Source: Ctenosaura bakeri
Lineage: Eukaryota > Chordata > Lepidosauria > Squamata > Iguanidae
NCBI GenBank assembly: GCA_948474755.1
Contig: CAOLHI010000419.1
Coordinates: 248,001 to 312,000 of the forward strand
DNA length: 64,000 nucleotides
Direction of reading: 5' to 3'
The notes beneath the pieces are model-generated. The model made no database searches. It worked only from the letters and a program-made list of their open reading frames with translations, and was not told the DNA's origin. Below are positions 46,218 through 57,449 of the stretch, piece by piece; the stretch's first letter is position 1; each line of letters starts with the position of its first letter. Made by a program: the position numbers and the translations under genes.

Positions 46218-46995
46218 TACTTTGCTCAGGAATCATTGTCCTCACTTTAATTAGACTTTATGATGATACCATGAGTTGGCTGTGCATTGCCAAGAGTCCA
46301 TATCAAAATGAAGGTGTTGCCTTCCAGTTCTCACTCTCAGAGAGATGCAAAAAAAGAAATTGTTCCTGACTAAAGGTGAAGAGGGCGATTACTGTGGTAC
46401 ATCAACAGACACACAAGAAGGGGCAAAAGTAATGAGTAGTAGAGAAAGGTGTGCGTGTGTGGAATTTCATCTAATTTGAAAGCCATTCTTACAAGAAGAA
46501 AAATGTTTGCGATCATTCAGCTCAGTCATACTATTAGCTATGATGGATCATCTGCTTCCTTTTTGAACTCGGCAGTTATTCAGGAATTCCCACATGCATG
46601 AGTGCCACTTCACAGCTGAAGCAAAAGCAAAGCATAAAAGTCAAACTGTGGGTAGATGTGTGTTATTATTCTGTATGTAATTTGCCTTCCCAAATAGCTT
46701 AATGGCAGCATTCCCTGTGACGACAGCAAGTGCCAAATGGCTGGGAGTTAGATGGCACTGTTAGCTAAGATTACATTCCATCTGATGTTTTGCTGTTCTG
46801 TGGATTTGCTGGATTCATTATATTCTGCCGGGACTATAAAACTTCTGGAAATGTTCTGAGTCATGCTACTGATCTAAATAGGTCAACTACTGCCTCTTGA
46901 GGGCTGAAAGGCTTTCAAGTAGAATCTAATGTGATATGACCTGCACTTTTCATTGTATCCTTGTTGCATTACACCTATGCAGCCTTTTCTTACTA

Positions 46996-47077
<82 letters not shown>

Positions 47078-47695
47078 AATCAGAGATAACATTATCCATC
47101 CACAGATGTCATGACATAACGAGGTAGAGTCTTGATATCTTTATTTCAACTGCTTTAAGCAATTTAGAAATTAAGGTCTGGAAATATTTCCAATAAAGAA
47201 ACATCAAAAGTTTGATGCTGTTTTCCCAATGAATTGGAATAATTCCACTCTATAATCTATCTGTGTCCTTCTGATGTCCTAGGTCAGGTTTTTTAAGGGT
47301 TTAACTTAACATTGTTACTTTGATTTGAGATTGGAATCATATTGATAACTAGTTTTCAGTTGGGCAAGTTTTAGTCTACAGAAAAACCAAAGTCTCTTGG
47401 AGGACCTGAAAGACTTGTACAATGTGACATAAGCTTTCATCGGTTGTATAGAATGTTGCCTAAATTAGCAGATTTATATATGTATGCTTCAGTGAGTTGG
47501 TGAGGGACTATAGAAAGTAGGGTCAATGGAAAAAAAAATGTGAACAGTCATGGTTACCTTAAGAGTGGCAATTAACAAACAGTTGTTAAATGGTAACACT
47601 GCAAGAAATCTTTGCATGAAAATGCTAATTAATGTATATAGTATGCTAAATTACCTTTGTCCCTATTCAAGACATAGAAACAAACCTACCTAGTA
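46218..47695. other. Unassigned DNA with a large tetranucleotide repeat
   Basis: Apart from the repeat at 46999-47077, nothing recognisable. The part 46470-46900 is repeat-free with a conserved-element feel; see findings. Confidence 0.45.
46999..47077. repeat. (CTGT)n-(CTAT)n compound microsatellite
   Basis: About ten CTGT units run straight into about nine CTAT units. Expected to be length-polymorphic. The overlapping 63-codon frame is an artefact of it. Confidence 0.95.
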
Positions 47696-47950
47696 CAGAA
47701 ACATAGTAGGTTGCTTTATACTGAGTGAGAGCTCTGCTTCATTTTTTTCCCTGCTACACCAACTGGCAGAGACTATCTGAAGCTATGGACAGCTGCCAGA
47801 GCCCTGTTTTCAATCCAATTGTCACAGGTTTTTTTTAAATCCACACCTGTCTGTTTCCTCTGGAACAAGAGTTGGTTTGTGTCGTGGGCCACTACTTGCT
47901 GATGTCTTTGTGTAATACAGAAGGACTGGGCTAGTTTACTTACACTAATA
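47696..47950 (+). mobile_element. Squamate dispersed repeat fragment ('CATAG-AGGTTGCTTTATACTGAG' type)
   Basis: ACATAGTAGGTTGCTTTATA followed by CTGAGTGAGA and later CTGGCAGAGACTATCTGAAG matches by eye a common reptile repeat ('aggaagctgccttatactgag ... actggcagc'). Ends and family name are uncertain. Confidence 0.45.
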
Positions 47951-48136
47951 AGGAGGAAGGGTCTCTCACTGCAGAGCTAAATATAAAACACTAAAATTAA
48001 GTGCTTTTTTGTGTTTTTTTCCTAGTAAAATCCTTGCATTAATATTTCAGCCCATGTCAGTTCTCAAAGGGACTACGATAATTTTAAAGGGCAAAAATTA
48101 AACAAAGGAATCCAGAGAGTTTGCAATTTTTAATCT

Positions 48137-48534
48137 TGTGACGAACCTGATGGGAGGGGGTCTTGACAACAGAGCTTTCTTGGCAACTGAGGGTGTTTAA
48201 GCTGATTGGCTGGTGAAATGGAACCTTGGACAGCCCAGGGGAGGGGCTGGTGGAAAGAGGAAAATAATGAATTTTAACTGTCTGGGGTGTGTTTGAAGAG
48301 GAGTGTGATTTGTGGTGTGTTTGGTTGAGGTTGGAGATTTGAAGAGCTCTGTGGGAGAGACAACTGAGAAATTGGGTATACGAGAGATAGTGAAGGAATT
48401 GAAAGAGAAAGAGAGAGAGAGAGAGAGAGAGAAGAATAGTGTGCTGTTTATAAACATTTAGACACAAGACACATTTAAAGCAACAGTGTTACAATAAATG
48501 TTTGAAGTTTTGTGTTCCTTAAAAGAGTGTCACA
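48137..48534 (+). mobile_element. Candidate solo LTR
   Basis: TGTGACGAACC at the left and AGTGTCACA at the right give inverted TGTGAC...GTCACA ends. An AATAAA lies at about 48493, 40 bp from the right end, where an LTR poly(A) signal would lie. No clear TATA box and no exact target duplication were found. A (GA)n run is included (48403-48434). Confidence 0.45.
48403..48434. repeat. (GA)n microsatellite
   Basis: About 15 GA units with one interruption near the start. Confidence 0.9.
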
Positions 48535-51500
48535 GAGTCTTATTCTGAATCCTGGAATATACATTCTACCAATAATATCATCTTGATCTTAGTGCCAACA
48601 GTACCACAGTCTTGGAAAATATAAATCACTGCTGATCCTTACATCTGAGAAAAGGGCAGATTTAGGGAAGGCAGTCAAAGGGGAGAGTCCTGAAAAGAAG
48701 AAGCCAAGCGGGGACAAGAGCGAGGAAGGGACTGTGTTCTCAGAGAGGGAGAACTGAGGCAGACCCATTTGTCCTGGCCCTGGTATGGTGGGTCAGGCTA
48801 GATGACCACTGGGTGTGGGGAAAAGCAGTCAATTTTCTTTGCAGATGAAGTCTCTCTCCCTCTCTGTGTTTGAGAGGAACACAACAAAACTCTGTAAGAT
48901 AAAATGCTAGGGAGGATAGAATGTGGCACGCTACGCTTCTGCTTCCCTTACTTTGCAACATTTGTAGGATAACACTAGAGAATGGTGGGAACCTATGTAC
49001 AACAGATCTGTTTTCTTTCTTGTTCTGTTTCCTTTCTTGAACATGTGATGACTGCACTGGAAAATGTATCAATGCTTGTGAGCTCAAATAAGGGGGGTCG
49101 GTTTCTTTTGGGAACGATCCCAGCCAATGCTTGCCAGCAAAATAAAAATCTTTTTTTCCTAACCGAAAGGGTCATATCTCTGGTTTCTGCTTCACTGGCT
49201 TGATTCAGAGATCTCCCTGGCTGTTCAGTTCTGATCACAAAGAGGTGTCAGGCTGGGCAGGCCTTGAGTGCGAGTGCGAGGCTTGGCTGCACCTTTCACA
49301 CTGGAGGTGCTTTTTCCGTGCATTACACATCTGTTCTATTCTGCTCCATTGTCAAGCTGTATATTTGTCTTTTAGTTGTGCATGAAGTTTAACAGAATAC
49401 TATCAAGAATTTCAGAAATCTTAGGAGCAAGTTATTCTTGTGTGAAATCAAATCTGAGTTACATGAGCAAGTGTATGCATAGCAGAATTTGGGTGTTGTA
49501 AAATCATTTGATTTTGATAGGTATTCATAGCAACATTTGCACATGTTTAGAAGAAGTGTAATCATCAGAATGGAAATGCAAACACAAGTGGCAGTCAGGG
49601 ATGGATGAATCACTATGTAATTGCTGTCATTGCGTACAGAGAGAGAGAGAGACAGAAATTGAGAGAAAGAGAAAGATGAGCAGTAAGAGTGTACTTTTGG
49701 GGAGAACTAAACAGTTTCTTTTCATCCCCAACAAAATGAAATTGCCTTAGATATAAACTAACTGCATTTGCTGACTTTCAGCTTCATTTAACCTTGTCTC
49801 TGCCTTGCTTCTTTTGTCTTGTTATTCTCCAGTTTTTCTTTTCTGTGTTGCCCTTCCTCCTTGCTGCAACTTTATACATGATATTTTTTTGTGCAACAAT
49901 GTTTAGTAAGAGGCATAATTCACACAAAGAGGTAGACCGGGAGTGCCTAATGTATTTTTTTTTTTAAATGTTTAAAATCAGTTTCTTTAGTTTTGGAAGG
50001 AAATCCTGATGAGGAGAATCTTAGACAGCCAAGAACAGCTGGGAACTTATTCTGCATGGAAAATGCACATGGGCAGTGCACAGAAAATGCCATTTTTCTG
50101 TGCAGAAAACAAGTTGCTGTTTTCTGAATGGCAAACAGCAATATCTGAGCAAGCAGCTTGTTTCTGCACAGAAAATACCAGCCTGTATTCTCTATCCGTT
50201 ATTTAGTTACTTAGTTAAGCTAATAGTAACTTAATAGCTTAGTTAAGTATACAGTTCTCCCTCCACTTTCTCAAGTTTGACATTTGTGAATTTGATTATC
50301 TGTGAGTGCATGTGCCTCTCCACATTTTCCTCCTCCCATTCCCATGTATTTTGCCCCAGTCAAAGAACCTGTATGAGGCAAAATGGAAAAGGGGGGGGCA
50401 AGCTTGTGTGAGCCTTCCTTTCATCCTCTGGAGCTCTTTGCTTCTCCTTCTCTCTCTTTCTCCTTCCCATGCAAAACAGAAGGGAAAGGGGGTGGGGGAA
50501 AGCTAGCACAAGCCTTCCTTTCTCCCGTCCTGAGCTCTGCCTGCTATTTCTATGGATTTTGCGCTGGTGCAGAGAACTCATGCCGAAGCAAAACAGAAAG
50601 GAATGGGTTGTGAGAGTTCTTAGTGGGGGGAGCCCCAGAAGGGAATGGGAAGGGGAGATGAGGGGAAGTTATTTACAACTTTTGAATTTTTTAAGGGTTC
50701 TGCTTTCTGAACCCTCATGAAAGTGGGAGGATAACTGTATTTAATTTAACTAAGTGTACTTAACTAAGTAACCTCTCTAGGACTGATCCCACCATATCAT
50801 CATGCACACACTGATACACACTGGTTTGTGAAATTTAAGACCCAGAAATAGGTGTACAAAACATAAATACAAAGCAGAAATTTCTGTATATTGTGGAATG
50901 TGTGTATTACTAAGACACTGGCTAATTCTGGGCATAAGGGCAACATAACTGTAAACAATGATAAGAAAACATCAATAGCAAACTGATGGATAATGTACCC
51001 AAGATAGATGTCATGTTAAGGAAAATGACTGTGAAACAACCAGATGGCAGAGACAGTCTGACGAACCAAGAGGTAATCTAATGAACTAAGAACTAGGACA
51101 TAACTAGTGTTTTGTCATTTCTAGGAAAAAAACAATATTTGTTTATAGTGTCATTGGTAAATGTCTTGCATCTTATTGGACAAGATCTCTCAGACGATTA
51201 AGTGAGGAAAGATACAAAACAAGCTGAGAAGAAAGAGAAGTCAGACTGAGCATGTATACATTGGAGATAAAGTTGCAATGCAGTCTCTAAGCTGTGCTGT
51301 TTCTAGCTGATAACTGCCCAGACCATGTTGATGAAGATAGACCATGCTGATAAGGGAAGAGAGAATCTCTGCTGTTACATAGGCTATGCTACATAGAAAT
51401 ATTTCCTATAATGCTTACAATGGATGCTGCTATGTGTACATACGAATGCCTATGTATTCCTGCCACAGATGTCTGTTCACAGATGTTCCTCAACAGATGA

Positions 51501-51555
51501 GACTATATTCCTTATTGGATAAAAAGCTAAGTATATTTAAAATGGCAATATTCCT
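48535..51555. other. Unassigned DNA, possibly including LTR-like sequence
   Basis: The part 48900-49207 has LTR-like features (AATAAA at about 49141 and a T-rich, TCTGGTTTCTGCTTCAC-like end), without clear boundaries. A short (GA)n run lies at 49639-49653. G/A-rich and C/T-rich imperfect duplicate blocks occur at 50370-50590 (GGAAAAGGGGGGG, GAAAGGGGGTGGGGG). No gene recognised. Confidence 0.35.
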
Positions 51556-51976
51556 GGCCCTTTTCGCATGGCATTTCCAAAGCGAAAGGGCCCCTTGACT
51601 GTCGCATAAATGTGAGGAGTGGTCCACATGACACACTCACATTTGCATGATGCTCAAGGGCTTGATGCAGACCGCGCACACATTTTTTCATTTTTGGCTC
51701 AAAGCCAAAAATGCTGCGCGGTCGTGCATTGCTCTGGGGCCTCATGCGCACTTACCTTGCATGCGGAGCCTCGGGAGCCGGGCCAGTCACATTTCTTGTG
51801 CAGTGCAGCCTGGGAAAAGTCCCAGGTTGCACTGAAAAAGGAAGAGGTGGGGCGCTCGCACGACCAGGAAACAGCTGTGGAGCTGATGGGACCAGGACGC
51901 GAGAGCCTCTCGCTGGAGGCTGCTCACACAAGCCCTGCACCCCAGCTCCAAGAAAGGGTAAAGTGCGAAAAGGGCC
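51556..51976. mobile_element. GC-rich foldback-type DNA element, subfamily C (inverted relative to 33373)
   Basis: Flanked by CCT on both sides (51553-51555, 51977-51979), with ends GGCCCTTTTCGCATGG and GTGCGAAAAGGGCC. The layout mirrors the copy at 33373-33777: subterminal GCATGGCATTTCC next to the left end, a central hairpin ATTTTTGGCT / AGCCAAAAAT (51690-51712), and a CpG-rich remainder with GAGAGCCTCTCGCTGGAGGC. Long overlapping frames on both strands (up to 136 codons) are compositional artefacts. Confidence 0.75.
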
Positions 51977-54469
51977 CCTGTATTACCTATTATGTAAAGA
52001 AGCCTCTTAAAGAGATGCAGATAGTATAAATGGTCAGTCCTTATGTAAATGTAGCATCTTACTTGCCATATACTGTAACATAATGAATGTATGATGCCTT
52101 ACATGCAGTGTAATGCAATGAAAGCAATGTGCCTAGACATTGACTTATCTGTGTTTCTTCTTGCGGTGACCGTGTGTCTGATATCTATCACTGCATATAA
52201 GAAATAGCCTAAAACACTAACAGAGAGACTGCTTATTCTCCCATATAAATATCTTGAGATTCTAATATTTAAGACTGCTTAAATGGGGTGTTGATGTTAA
52301 CTCTGTCTGTCTGGATTTTACCACTGGTCATGATTTGGACAACTAGGCAACCAGAGGGTGATGGGAGAACCTCCAGGCACAGGTTAGGTGACAATGGGAG
52401 AAGTCTAAAGAGATGGGGCAGGGAATCATGCCTATTTCAACACAATCACAGAAAGATACACTTAACATATAATCACACAAACATATATACATTAACACCG
52501 ATTTTACTTTCTGTACTATCTCTGTCACCCCGTTCCCTTTCCTCATTCCCCATTTCTCACCCCATTCTCTTTCTGCCTTCATTTTCTATGTCACATCATT
52601 CCCCTTTTCTCCCCACAATAACCCCAGTCACCACGTCCTTTTCTCTTCCTAACTTTTTCCCTCCAGGTACTCTGTCTACCTCCTTGATATATATATTTTC
52701 TAACATTAATCTATCTCTGTCGTTCTACTTTATTTCAGTCCTCTAGATTTTCTCTTTCCCTCTTCTATTCGGACTAGCCAAGAAGTAAGGAATGCTGAGC
52801 CAAGTGCTTCAAAGCCTGGAAGAGCTAATGTGGCTAAGGATTAGCAAGGACACCTGCTGAGAACAAATGAGAGCTTTTGAAACTGCATGAACAGTCCTCA
52901 CTTTTCCTCAGCTTTTAGCTATTTGAACTCTTGGCTCTGTGCTTACATCTGCTGGAAGAGTTGTAGCTGCCTCTGATGGCTCCACAAAGTAACATAAATA
53001 ACCAAAGGTCATTTAGAAGTCATGATGCTGTTGGAACACATGGAAAATATATAGCTTGGGTAACAGAAGCTGACAAATTTTGAACATTATAAGCAAAACA
53101 AAACCAGGAAGAAAGGGAAAGCACTGTGAGGGGAAATGGGTGTGTCTTTCCTGCAAGTGAAACTGAAGAGGCTCAAAGGTCAGATTATATTTATGGGATG
53201 GGGATGGCCCATGCCTGCCCAGCAAGATGGACATGGAAGGGCACACTGAGAGCAATGTTACTTTGTATGCCAAAGAAGGCATCTTGTCAAAACAAATTAG
53301 AATTCTTAAAAGAGGCACATTCCTCCACAGAACGACAGGAGGGAATAATATTAGATCTCCAGTATAATATTGTATGCTATGACACCCTTGGTGGGGGGAT
53401 GAGCTTGGAAGAAGAAGAAATAACTCAGTAGTGCATCCGAAGGACAAAATATAGCAATGGATGATGGTCATGAAAATGAAGACATGAGCTGATATTCTCA
53501 AGTGAGTTGCCATCCAGCTGATGGGATCTATGCTATTAATGATTGATGGAAAGAGATATTGGAGCTGCCCTGGATATCTCATTGAAAAAATTGACAAAGT
53601 ATGCAGTGGCTGAGAAGACAGCGACCTAAGTGTTAGAGATCACTGGGAAAAGAACTGAAAATAAAACTATCAATATCATAACACTTTTATATATACCTAT
53701 GGTTCAATCAGAATGGAAGTACTGTGTAATGTTCTGGACAATGAACTACAAAAACAGTACAGACATGCCTCATTGAATAAAGCCTCTGACAAAGAAGCTT
53801 CTTTTTACAAAGCCTTTTCACTGCAGGCCAGCCCATCTTTGGTCTAGCTGGAAGGTTTTTGCATCATTGTCATGATGGTCAAAGAAGGCTGGAGAATAAC
53901 AGACTTTCAGTACTGGGTTTCAGAATGCAAGAAATTTTGAGCTGGGAAAGAATGGGACTGTACTCTAACAAATCACATCGTAAGTGTCTGTTCCTGCCTA
54001 CAACTGACAAGATAAACAACAGCAGGTGCTCCAAAACCCCTTCCTAAGCATATATGACCAGGAAAACAGAGAGAAAAAGGGAGAGCAGATAAGCCAGTCT
54101 CACCAGCTACCCCCTAGCATGTTGGAAAAATCATAGACCTATACATTTTTCTACCAAATTGAAATCATAAGAAAAGTGGAGGCTATGAAAAAGAAAAAGA
54201 AAAAAAAACCAGAATAACCCCAGGATGCATTTTGAAAGAAATTTTCAAGTGGTCTCTAGAAGATTCAAAAGTGAATAATGTCAGTTTTGAATAAAAAAGT
54301 TTGCTGAAACATGTTGAATTGCTCTTCTTTTCTGTGGTACAAGATCCTATTCTTATTCCTTCCATGTTATTTCTGCCCCTAGTACCAAAGTTTTTGTTAA
54401 AGAAATAAAGCCGAGGAACACATCTACTTTGTTAACTGAGGTACACCTGTAATGTTGAATTAAAAACAG
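51977..54469. other. Unassigned DNA, with a possible piggyBac-like remnant
   Basis: Pyrimidine-rich sequence at 52500-52760 makes a Ser/Pro-rich chance frame. The frame at 53126-53431 is discussed separately. The rest shows no gene or named repeat. Confidence 0.4.
53126..53620 (+). pseudogene. Possible decayed piggyBac-type transposase
   Basis: The 101-codon plus-strand frame contains KGTLRAMLLCMPKKA (about residues 39-53), which resembles the 'GTVRANRKGLPK' block of piggyBac transposases, followed about 40 residues on by ILDLQYNIVCYDTLGGG, in the place of 'DYN..KGGVDxxD'. Just past the stop a CIRRTK stretch could be 'RKTKRWP'. The expected region between the blocks is too short, so a deletion would be needed. 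The match is weak and by eye; an opposing 194-codon minus-strand frame (53013-53597) covers the same DNA, and neither is proven. Confidence 0.25.
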
Positions 54470-55000
54470 AAAAGGGCAACCAAAATGACCAAAGGGTGGA
54501 ACATGAGAAAATATCACAGTGTTTGGGGCAGTTTAGCTTAAAAAACAGACAATTAAGGGGGAGGGCAAAATGATTTGAGTGTTCAAATTTATGAATAGTG
54601 TGGACACAGTGGACAAGGAGAGAATCTTAACCCTTGCCCATCATGTCCTCACTTACTTCTCCTAATTCTGTCCCTGGTGTTATCCACTGAATTTAAATGG
54701 TGGTAGATACAAGAGCTATATCCACAACCTCTCTACCACAAGATGTAGTGTAGCTTGACAACATGGACAGCTTTAATTTGTCAAATGAATGAAAGAGAAG
54801 GCTATCAGTGTTTCCCAGTCCTCATGGTTATATACCTCCACTATTGGAGGTAGTCTTAGTGTTGTAATGCCAGGCCCCAGCTGCTATTGCTCTCATGTCC
54901 TGCTTGTGAACTTCCCATAGCACTTTAATTAGGCACTATGGGACCAGAATTCTAGAGTTGATGGAACTTTGGTTTGATCTGACACATCTATTCTTATGTC
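54470..55000 (+). mobile_element. CR1/L3-type LINE 3' end, second family
   Basis: AAAAGGGCAACCAAAATGACC, GTTTGGGGCAGTTTAGCTTA, AGTGTGGACACAGTGGACAA, CTACCACAAGATGTAGTGTA, GCTCATGTCCTGCTTGTGA and the end CTATTCTTATGTCC follow the order of a CR1/L3 family whose 3' end reads '...TCTTCTTATGTTC' and not '...ATTCTATGA'. So two distinct CR1 subgroups occur in the window. The frame is broken throughout; the copy is 5'-truncated. Confidence 0.75.
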
Positions 55001-56009
55001 CCCATACTCTTCTTTCCAAGTCATTCACTTTTCACAAGCTATTATTTTCAGAACTTTGGTGTCTGTATTTCTGTCCTGCAAATGAAGATACAAATCTAGT
55101 TAATAGTTGCAATTCTGATTCAATTCAAACGTTTCAGGACTTTTCAACCCTGGAAACCTCAACCCTATTCAATTGTGACAACATCATAGGCAGATATTCA
55201 GGTCTTATGATGACCTCTACTGTCACATATAATGATAATGAACTTGAAAGTAAGCACCTATCCTTACGTAGATATAATGGAACCAAAAAAGGAGGTACTG
55301 TCAGGTGTCCCGTTTTGTCTTCACAACAATGCTGTATAGGTCAGGTGGTGAGCCTGGGAAACCTGCTACTCCTCAAATCTATTCCCTGACCTGAGAGTTC
55401 TCTGGTCATCTCTTACTTTTCCAACTGGGCTGAAGAGCAGTTCACAAGCCATTTCCAGTCACTGATAGGAGATAACAGTGATCTTCTACTTATTGTCCAG
55501 TTTCAGAAGGCATGCAGCACATGGGATATTTTAATCAGTGATGTGCTTCACTCACCCTCTTCCATGGAGGAAAGGCATAGGACATGTAAAACCATCCCAA
55601 GCTGAGCATTGGCTGTACAACTGCTCTTGCAGCTGACTCTAAAATGAATGATTCTGAATGAAGTGCAGCAAATTGATAACTGTCTTGACCACCAGCCATA
55701 ACTTATCTGGCGCTAGTATACTCCTGAAGCTAAAGAGACCTACACAGGCTCGTAGGCACAGCTATTCCCTCCAGGTGCATGGAATCTCAGGGCACAAAAT
55801 GTCCCCAACAAGATTTTGTCTTTTTCCACCCTTGTAAAAATGGTCATACATGACAGGAGATGATTTACAGCACTAGCAAAAACTTATCCCCGGAACCACT
55901 GGTCTCTGGACAAACAGTGTCTCAGAGGCAAGCATAAACATAGCAGAGCTTCCAAAAAGCATGTGCAGCAGAGTACGACTACAGCATCAGCTCTGACCCC
56001 TCTACCCAC
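55001..56009. other. Unassigned DNA
   Basis: The 143-codon plus-strand frame at 54958-55389 overlaps the LINE end and has no recognisable domain. Nothing else seen. Confidence 0.4.
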
Positions 56010-56363
56010 TGGTTAGTAAACTCATGGACACAGAGTTTGTCATCCAAAATACCTGGAGGCTTTAATCTTCACAGTTGCAGTATATACATCTATACACAGG
56101 ATACGCAGATCCACAGGCAGAGATTCATGATGCAGAGATTCAGAGTCTGAGAGAGAACAAGCTTTCCTGCTCCTCTTTTATACACACCTGCTTCCATGTC
56201 ATCACTCAGGGCCATTTGCATGATGCAACCCCTTGCCATGATTTCACTATCATGACTCAGCCCTTTACTCCATGTCCCCTAGGGAATGTGTCATAACTTG
56301 CCTAGTCATTCCTCAGGTGTTCTACATGCTCATCAAATGTATTTTCAACTGGGGCAAATGTCA
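56010..56363 (-). mobile_element. Candidate solo LTR
   Basis: On the minus strand: TATAAAAGAGGAGCAGG (TATA box at about 56182-56176), then about 120 bp on ATTAAAG (56065-56059) as a possible poly(A) signal. The 3' end could be ACTAACCA and the 5' end TGACATTTGCCCC. Flanks CCAC/CCGC match at 3 of 4 bases. The promoter-like core is convincing, the exact ends are not. The short U5 and R are those of small LTRs. Confidence 0.45.
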
Positions 56364-56421
56364 CCGCATTTTTAATCCAATAATACATTATCATTTCCTG
56401 TCAGCAGACTTCATCAACGTA

Positions 56422-57000
56422 ATTGATTGAATGATTGATTGATACTTTATTTCAGCCACAAGTAGCAAAACAAATCACAAGTATGACACAATGAATTTAA
56501 AAATGAAAATATAGTAAATTAAAAAAATGATTGTTAAGAAATATAAAATACGAAGAAGAGATAAAATATGTTATGTTAGAACATTATAAGAGCGTCCATG
56601 AAATATTAAAATGTTGCTTAGTCAATGATCTTCAACACAATTTAGCTATTCTAACCGTAATTGTGGAATTCTGGTCAGACAGAAGATGTGGTATATATAG
56701 AAATTCTCAGATCTTCTAGGAATTTTTTTTGCAAGATGGTTGTAATAAAAGTCAATAGAATATCATGATGAAAAGGGCAGTTCAATAAGACATGACTGGC
56801 TGTCTCCATCCCCCTTCTTCACTTGCATACAAGCACTCTTTGTAAGATGTCCTCCTGATTCTTCCCTCTATGAGTGTTGACGGTAAAATATTGAATGTAG
56901 CTAATGGAAATGCTATCCTGAATTCGGGAACAGTCAATTCTGCTAAGCAATTGGTGGGCATATCAATGTAAATGAAACCTGTCTGGTGGGACATTTGGAG
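56422..57000 (-). mobile_element. Vingi LINE 3' end
   Basis: The minus strand encodes the C-terminal end of an ingi-clade ORF: FRIAFPLATFNILPSTLIEG (about 56905-56845), a YKECLYASEEGG stretch in place of the zinc-knuckle-like region, then after a gap LLSDQNSTITVRIAKLC (about 56690-56640). The 3' end reads GCTACTTGTGGCTGAAATAAA followed by a TCAATCAAT repeat, like the plus-strand Vingi at 36110-36137. 5'-truncated and broken. Confidence 0.7.
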
Positions 57001-57449
57001 TCACTGACCCTTGTTGCTACCCATGCTAGATCTTTCACTGTTCCTCCTCACAGTCCTACTCTTTTCTGTTCAAGACAGTTTTCATGGACCTCCAGTTTTT
57101 TTTCTGTTTTTTCCCCCCTTGGCTATAGGTCATCAATCTAGGAAGACCTTTGTGACCTATGCTGTTGAGCATTTACCATGCTCCCAACCTCAGTTGGCCT
57201 ATGGAAGGCTTGTGAAAGGACTCATCTAATTCCTGGCCCCAAGTTAGATGAGATCACAATTTACTCAAATCTAGGTATAGGCTTGGTGCTGTTACAGGAA
57301 GCTGAACAAATTCTCACATCCAAACCTACATTCCTATCACTGCACTGGGCTGCTGTTTACTTTTTTAGAATAAGCTTGGATCATTCAATGAAAATGCCTA
57401 AGGACCCCCCCTCCCCACCTGAAGGGACATTCACTCCCTTAAGAAAAGG
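57001..57449. other. Unassigned DNA
   Basis: Short frames at 57011-57229 and 57178-57492 have no recognisable domain. Confidence 0.4.

Noticed and set aside
46936..47127. 63-codon frame with Cys-Leu-Ser-Val and Tyr-Leu-Ser-Ile repeats
   Set aside because: Pure translation of the tetranucleotide microsatellite.
51619..52029. 136-codon plus-strand frame
   Set aside because: Spans the subfamily C foldback element with competing frames on both strands; no domain.
52288..52746. 152-codon frame rich in Ser, Pro, Leu
   Set aside because: Its second half is a translation of pyrimidine-rich low-complexity DNA (52500-52740).
53013..53597. 194-codon minus-strand frame, the longest in the window
   Set aside because: Hydrophobic chance-like composition with no recognised domain, and the opposite strand has a more suggestive though weak piggyBac-like reading.
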